DNA of 9,409 nt from Phoenicibacter congonensis (lineage in GTDB: Bacteria; Actinomycetota; Coriobacteriia; Coriobacteriales; Eggerthellaceae). The notes under the pieces are model-generated. The model was not told the DNA's origin. It saw only the letters and a program-made list of their open reading frames with translations, and ran no database searches. Location of the stretch: assembly GCA_030530045.1 (NCBI GenBank), contig JAUMVS010000056.1, positions 1 to 9,409 of the forward strand, in the 5' to 3' direction. Position 1 is the first letter of the stretch, and the number at the start of each line of letters is the position of its first letter. Made by a program: the position numbers and the translations under genes. Shown one piece after another: positions 5,480-9,409 of the stretch.

Positions 5480-8248
5480 CTATCCGATAACGCCTTGCGC
5501 TTTTAACGCGGCTGAAATGACCGACTGAACGCGCGACGTTGCGGTGCCCTCGCCGGCTTCTTCAAGCTCGATTGCAACCACGACGTTTTTCGCTCCGTCG
5601 GCGTCAGCGATGCCGATAAACCACGAGTCGGCTTCGCGCCCTTGATTTTCGGCGGTGCCTGTTTTGCCAGCTACGGTCACTCCTGACACAGAAGCGGCCG
5701 CGCCGGTGCCTTCAGAAACAACACCTTTCATGCATTCCAAAACTCTGCTTGCGGTAGTCGATGACATCGCAGTTTTGTAAACGCTTGATTTTGCAGTGTA
5801 GGAAACCTCGCCGTTGGCATTGTTGGTGCTTTTAACGAGGTAGGGCTGCATAATCGTGCCGTTATTCGCAACAGCGCAAGCAACGAGCGCCATTTGGAAA
5901 GTGTTAGTTTGTGGGCCGGCAGGGCTTGTGTGCTGGCCGACAGGTTCGCCCGCGGCCGCCCAAGCGGTCTCCCACTCGGTCATTTCACTTGCGTCAGGCA
6001 TCAAACTCGTGAGCAGTGGCAAGTCAAAGCTAATGTTGTCGTTGAAGCCAAACTTTTCTGCCGAAGTCACTAGACGCTGTGCGCCAATTTGAGTGCCAAG
6101 CTGGCCAAACACTGTGTTAAGCGAATATTCATAGCCTCGCTTAAGCGTTAAATCGCCATAGCTATAGCCACCATAATTCGTAACGGCAGCATTGCCAATG
6201 TCAATCGAGCCAGGGGCAGAATAAACTGTGTCTTCTGAAGCCACGCCGTTTTCAAAAGCGGAAGTCAGCGTGACTGTTTTGAACGTAGAGCCAGGTGAAG
6301 AAAGCGAAAGTGTCGCGCGATTCAGAAGTGACGAATCGCTAGAGTCACTTGAAGAAGCTGACAATACTGATTCGGCATCAGATGCATCGTAGGTTGGCGA
6401 AGAAGCCATCGCGAGCACTTCACCAGTCGTTGGATCCATAACAACGCAAGAGCCGTTGTAGCCAGAAAGCGCATCTTGGGCAGCTTGTTGAACTGATGAA
6501 TTGATTGTCAGTTTAACATCATTACCTGCGGTTTTCGTGCCCATCATGTATTTCAAAAGGTCATCAAATGTTGCGAGGTTTGACTCGCCTGTGAGCGTGT
6601 CGTTCCATGAAGCTTCAATTCCAGAAGTTCCGAAACGAGTCGAGTAGTAACCCAAAACATGGGTTGCCAAATCGCCGGCAGGGTAAACGCGGGAGTAGCT
6701 TCCGTCGTCTTGCTTTTCGCTCTTTGCAAGAACTACGCCGTCAGAAGTTGAGATTGAGCCACGCTCAGTCGTTGCTTCTTTTGCAATCGTGTGGTTGTTG
6801 CTCGACATCGATTTAACGTTGTCGGCATTGATAACCATCGCATAGGTCAAGTTCGCAACAAGGGCTGCAAACATCAAGCTATAGATGATGATTTGCACTG
6901 TGAGGCGCTTGCCAAGTGCGAAACGCCCAAGCACGCCATCGTCGGCTGAATGACGACGGTGCGCCATCGTTTTCATCTCGGTACCAATGCCGGTTCCTTC
7001 CTCGCCCGCCTTCAGCAAAAACGCGACGATGATAAAGCCGCAAATTAGCGATGTGCCGCCTTGCGAGATGAAAGGCAGGGTGATGCCAGTCATTGGAATG
7101 AGGCGAGTTACGCCGCCAACAATGATAAACGCCTGCAAGATTATGATTGCGGTGCAGCCCGATGCCATGAAGCACGAAACATCAGATTTCGCACGAGCCG
7201 AAATGCACACACCGCGAATTGCAAATGTCAGGTAAAGCAGCAAAACTCCAGCGCCACCAAGAAGGCCGGTCTCTTCACAAACTGCTGCGAAAATGAAGTC
7301 GCTCTCGACATATGGAATGCTTGTGCAAAGACCTTTGCCAATTCCAACGCCAAAAATTCCGCCGTCGGCAAGTGAGTAAATTGATTGCACTAGCTGGTAA
7401 CCGCTGCCTTGTGCATCTTCGAATGGATCAAGCCAAATCGCCACACGAGTTTGGACGTGCGAGAAGAAATGGAACAGAATGACCGATGCCAGAGCAGCGA
7501 GAATTACGCCAATTAAAATGTAGAATTTCTTGCCCGTTGCAACATAGAGCACAACGAGGAAGACGAGGAAAAGCACGAGCGCCGAGCCGAGGTCTTTCTC
7601 CAAAACAACAACCACAAAAGCCAAAGCCCACATGACGATGAGCGGCAGAAGAGTTGCCAGCGAAGGCAAGCGAACTGGGCCGACTTTCCATGTGAAGATT
7701 GAAAGCATTTCGCGATTTTGTGCCATGTAGCCCGCTAGGAATATGACTATGCAGATTTTCGCCAGCTCTCCAGGCTGGAAAGAAAAGCCGCCGATTGAAA
7801 GCCAAAGTCTCGAGCCGTTAATTTCGGTTCCAATGATTGGAAGCATTGGCGAGAGCAAAAGCAAAATGCCGACGATGATGAAAGTGTATTTATATTCCGC
7901 GAGTTTATCAAGCGATTTTATAAACCACAGAATGAAAATGAGCACTGCCACGCCAGCAAAAAGCCAGATGAGCTGGCGGCTTGCCGACTCTGGAGCCAGG
8001 CGAGTTACAAACGCAATGCCAATGCCCGAAAGTGCAAACGTGATTGGAAGAATTGCAGGGTCGGCGTTTGGCGTCAACTTTCGAACAGCCAAATGAGCAA
8101 GCAGAAACGCTACAAAAATTCCGATTGGAACACCGAGCGTGTTAAACGAGAGCTCCTGCCCGCCAACAAGCACAAGCATTGCAAACAGCACAATGACAAT
8201 TGGTGCTGCCAGGCAAAGCAGGAATAATTCCATGTTTCTGCGGCTCAT
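5480..8248 (-). CDS. rodA-pbpA: RodA-PBP2 fusion: SEDS glycosyltransferase joined to class B transpeptidase
   Basis: One 922-residue protein joins two enzymes that are usually separate. Residues 1-412 are a complete SEDS (FtsW/RodA) module: many membrane helices, a QPGELAK segment, and the conserved extracellular-loop block with WLDP (D274), then EDAQGSGYQ (D278), where the catalytic Asp of SEDS polymerases is expected. A charged cytosolic linker (about 413-448) leads to another membrane helix (449-471) and an extracellular class B PBP: SxxK as STFK (654-657, nucleophile S654), SLN (709-711) and KTGT (862-865). The SEDS part should polymerise lipid II and the PBP part crosslink it. The start ATG overlaps an upstream in-frame stop as TAATG, and only a weak GGAAGTGG precedes it, which suggests translational coupling. 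Its place between pstP and pknB matches rodA and pbpA. FtsW-type is possible from sequence, but context favours RodA. Confidence 0.94.
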   Translation of the reverse strand: MSRRNMELFLLCLAAPIVIVLFAMLVLVGGQELSFNTLGVPIGIFVAFLLAHLAVRKLTPNADPAILPITFALSGIGIAFVTRLAPESASRQLIWLFAGVAVLIFILWFIKSLDKLAEYKYTFIIVGILLLLSPMLPIIGTEINGSRLWLSIGGFSFQPGELAKICIVIFLAGYMAQNREMLSIFTWKVGPVRLPSLATLLPLIVMWALAFVVVVLEKDLGSALVLFLVFLVVLYVATGKKFYILIGVILAALASVILFHFFSHVQTRVAIWLDPFEDAQGSGYQLVQSIYSLADGGIFGVGIGKGLCTSIPYVESDFIFAAVCEETGLLGGAGVLLLYLTFAIRGVCISARAKSDVSCFMASGCTAIIILQAFIIVGGVTRLIPMTGITLPFISQGGTSLICGFIIVAFLLKAGEEGTGIGTEMKTMAHRRHSADDGVLGRFALGKRLTVQIIIYSLMFAALVANLTYAMVINADNVKSMSSNNHTIAKEATTERGSISTSDGVVLAKSEKQDDGSYSRVYPAGDLATHVLGYYSTRFGTSGIEASWNDTLTGESNLATFDDLLKYMMGTKTAGNDVKLTINSSVQQAAQDALSGYNGSCVVMDPTTGEVLAMASSPTYDASDAESVLSASSSDSSDSSLLNRATLSLSSPGSTFKTVTLTSAFENGVASEDTVYSAPGSIDIGNAAVTNYGGYSYGDLTLKRGYEYSLNTVFGQLGTQIGAQRLVTSAEKFGFNDNISFDLPLLTSLMPDASEMTEWETAWAAAGEPVGQHTSPAGPQTNTFQMALVACAVANNGTIMQPYLVKSTNNANGEVSYTAKSSVYKTAMSSTTASRVLECMKGVVSEGTGAAASVSGVTVAGKTGTAENQGREADSWFIGIADADGAKNVVVAIELEEAGEGTATSRVQSVISAALKAQGVIG

Positions 8249-8445
8249 TACTGACCACTTCCAGTCGTAGTTGAAGTTGAGCTTTGTGCAGAATTTGCAC
8301 TAGAAGCTGAACTTGAGGAAGCCGCCGTTGTAGCCGTGGATGTGATTGATGACGAAGAAGAATTTGAAGCAGAATTGTTCGCCTGCGCCTGGATGGTCGC
8401 CTCACTTGCGGCGTTTTTCTTAGCTTCTTCCTGCTTTTTATTCTC
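8248..8445 (-). other. In-frame C-terminal tail remnant of the phosphatase after a premature TAA
   Basis: Directly after the phosphatase TAA, the same frame has 65 sense codons followed by TAA at 8250-8248, which overlaps the fusion gene's ATG (TAATG). The tail begins Lys/Glu-rich (ENKKQEEAKKN) and becomes Ser/Thr/Ala/Asn-rich: 20 Ser and 9 Thr out of 65. This is what an extracellular low-complexity tail of a membrane protein would look like. It contains no ATG, GTG or TTG codon, so it cannot be a separate gene in this frame. It is either lost coding sequence or is made only by stop-codon readthrough. Confidence 0.75.
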
Positions 8446-9409
8446 TTAGATGTTTTGCTTGTAGGATTTCACGAGAGCCTGAGCTTCAGAATAGGAATTG
8501 TAGGTGATCTCGCCTTTTCTGATTCTGTCGGCAACGCTCGAGTCAAGGTCGCTCATCGAGACATCGGAAACTTCACCAAGGTTGTCGGTTCTGCCCCCAA
8601 CGTCGCCCATGACGATGCCGTGATAAATTGCAACTTTTCCGTCGCATTCGCCCAGGTAGGCAGCATTGCTCACCCAGTTGTTAAAAACAAACGCGGCGCA
8701 TCCCAAAATTGCTACGAGAAGCACCGAAACTAGAGCTGCTGTGATTTTAGTTTTTCTGGCAACTCTCTTTTTTTTAATTTCAGAAAACCCCAGCACATCA
8801 ACAACAATGACGGTGCAGTTGTCGTGTCCGCCCCACTCATTAGCCTCGCGAACGAGGTGGTCGGCAGCAGCTTGAGGTTCAGCTTCTGCATTCATGATGT
8901 GCTCAATGTCATCATCAGTAATCATCGAGTAAAGTCCGTCGCTGCACAGAAGCAGGCGGTCGCCCGAAGAAACTTTGAGCTCATAGAGGTCAGGCACCAT
9001 GTTTGGATCGGTGCCAAGAGCGCGAGTAATTTTTGAACGATCGGGATGCACGCGAGCATAATCTTTCGTGATTGCACCCTGTTCGACGAGGTCGGCGACG
9101 TAGGAATGGTCGCGAGTTAGCTGCGAGAGCTTGCCATCATGCAAAAGGTAGCAACGAGAGTCACCAACTTGCGCAATGATGAGGTTTTCTCCCATGAGCA
9201 TTGCAGCGGTGCAAGTTGTGCCCATGCCAGCCTTACCAACACCAGTAGCTGCGGCGTGAATGATTTCAAGGTTCGCATCGATTACAGCTTGGCCGAGCGC
9301 CTCAGCATCGAGCTCCTCAGGCGCACGAGCAGCAACGACCTTCGATGCGATTTCGCTAGCGACTTCGCCTGCGGCATGACCACCCATGCCATCAAAAACA
9401 GCATAGAGC
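8446..9409 (-). CDS. pstP: PstP-like PP2C Ser/Thr phosphatase, 5' end outside window, C-terminus truncated
   Basis: A PP2C-family, metal-dependent phosphatase that removes phosphate from targets of the adjacent kinase. The reading frame is open to the right edge. The codons there give LYAVFDGMGGH, the family's first metal motif, so about 35-40 N-terminal residues lie outside and the internal Met at 9387 is not the start. Later motifs: GMGTTCTA, QVGDSR, LCSDGL and GGHDNCT, the classic PP2C metal and active-site blocks. A single membrane helix follows (encoded at about 8685-8750), then about 78 extracellular residues. The frame stops at TAA 8448-8446, yet remains open for another 65 codons to the start of rodA-pbpA, so the C-terminus looks shortened by a nonsense change. 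Catalytic and membrane parts are intact, so activity is probably kept. Confidence 0.94.
   Translation of the reverse strand, partial: LYAVFDGMGGHAAGEVASEIASKVVAARAPEELDAEALGQAVIDANLEIIHAAATGVGKAGMGTTCTAAMLMGENLIIAQVGDSRCYLLHDGKLSQLTRDHSYVADLVEQGAITKDYARVHPDRSKITRALGTDPNMVPDLYELKVSSGDRLLLCSDGLYSMITDDDIEHIMNAEAEPQAAADHLVREANEWGGHDNCTVIVVDVLGFSEIKKKRVARKTKITAALVSVLLVAILGCAAFVFNNWVSNAAYLGECDGKVAIYHGIVMGDVGGRTDNLGEVSDVSMSDLDSSVADRIRKGEITYNSYSEAQALVKSYKQNI

Noticed and set aside
8142..8405. 87-codon minus-strand frame across the phosphatase/fusion junction
   Set aside because: It is a shifted frame of the phosphatase tail and the fusion gene's first codons; its Arg/Leu-rich composition follows from reading those codons out of frame.
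9385..9387. ATG 9387 as the start of the phosphatase
   Set aside because: It falls inside the DGMGGH metal motif, and the frame is open upstream to the window edge with conserved PP2C residues.

Overview
The window looks like chromosomal DNA of an actinobacterium with mid-range GC content (about half by eye). The best guess is class Coriobacteriia. The main support is the conserved actinobacterial cell-wall/Ser-Thr-phosphorylation locus, in the order pstP, rodA, pbpA, pknB, on the minus strand at 9409-3426. A second support is that rodA and pbpA are one continuous reading frame, an arrangement I recall, but cannot check here, from Coriobacteriia. No genus is claimed.

Layout: 1-38 is the 3' end of a tRNA. 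39-765 has no convincing gene. It is a mosaic of two short repeat families: a long imperfect palindrome (family P) and a direct repeat that opens with AATGGGGACGATGAGT (family M). 766-1767 (minus) is a membrane-anchored family-2 glycosyltransferase of the polyprenyl-phosphate type. Divergent from it, 2041-3282 (plus) is an MGDG-synthase/UgtP-like glycosyltransferase, probably a glycolipid enzyme, whose start lacks a ribosome-binding site and may be leaderless. A strong hairpin terminator at 3321-3350 separates it from the convergent kinase gene.

The minus-strand operon reads PP2C phosphatase (5' end outside the window), RodA-PBP2 fusion, then PknB-like kinase with four PASTA domains. Together they form a cell-wall growth module: the SEDS glycosyltransferase polymerises lipid II, the class B PBP crosslinks the product, the PASTA kinase senses wall fragments or lipid II, and the phosphatase reverses the phosphorylation. 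The kinase is preceded by 98 bases holding two inverted repeats, one of them a perfect 12-base palindrome overlapping its Shine-Dalgarno, so it may be regulated separately from the genes upstream.

The most striking anomaly is in the phosphatase gene. It ends at TAA 8448-8446, but the same frame stays open for exactly 65 more codons, encoding a Lys/Glu-rich then Ser/Thr/Ala/Asn-rich tail. It then stops in a TAATG overlap with the fusion gene's start codon. This looks like a recent nonsense mutation, or a readthrough stop, in a gene that was originally translationally coupled to rodA-pbpA.
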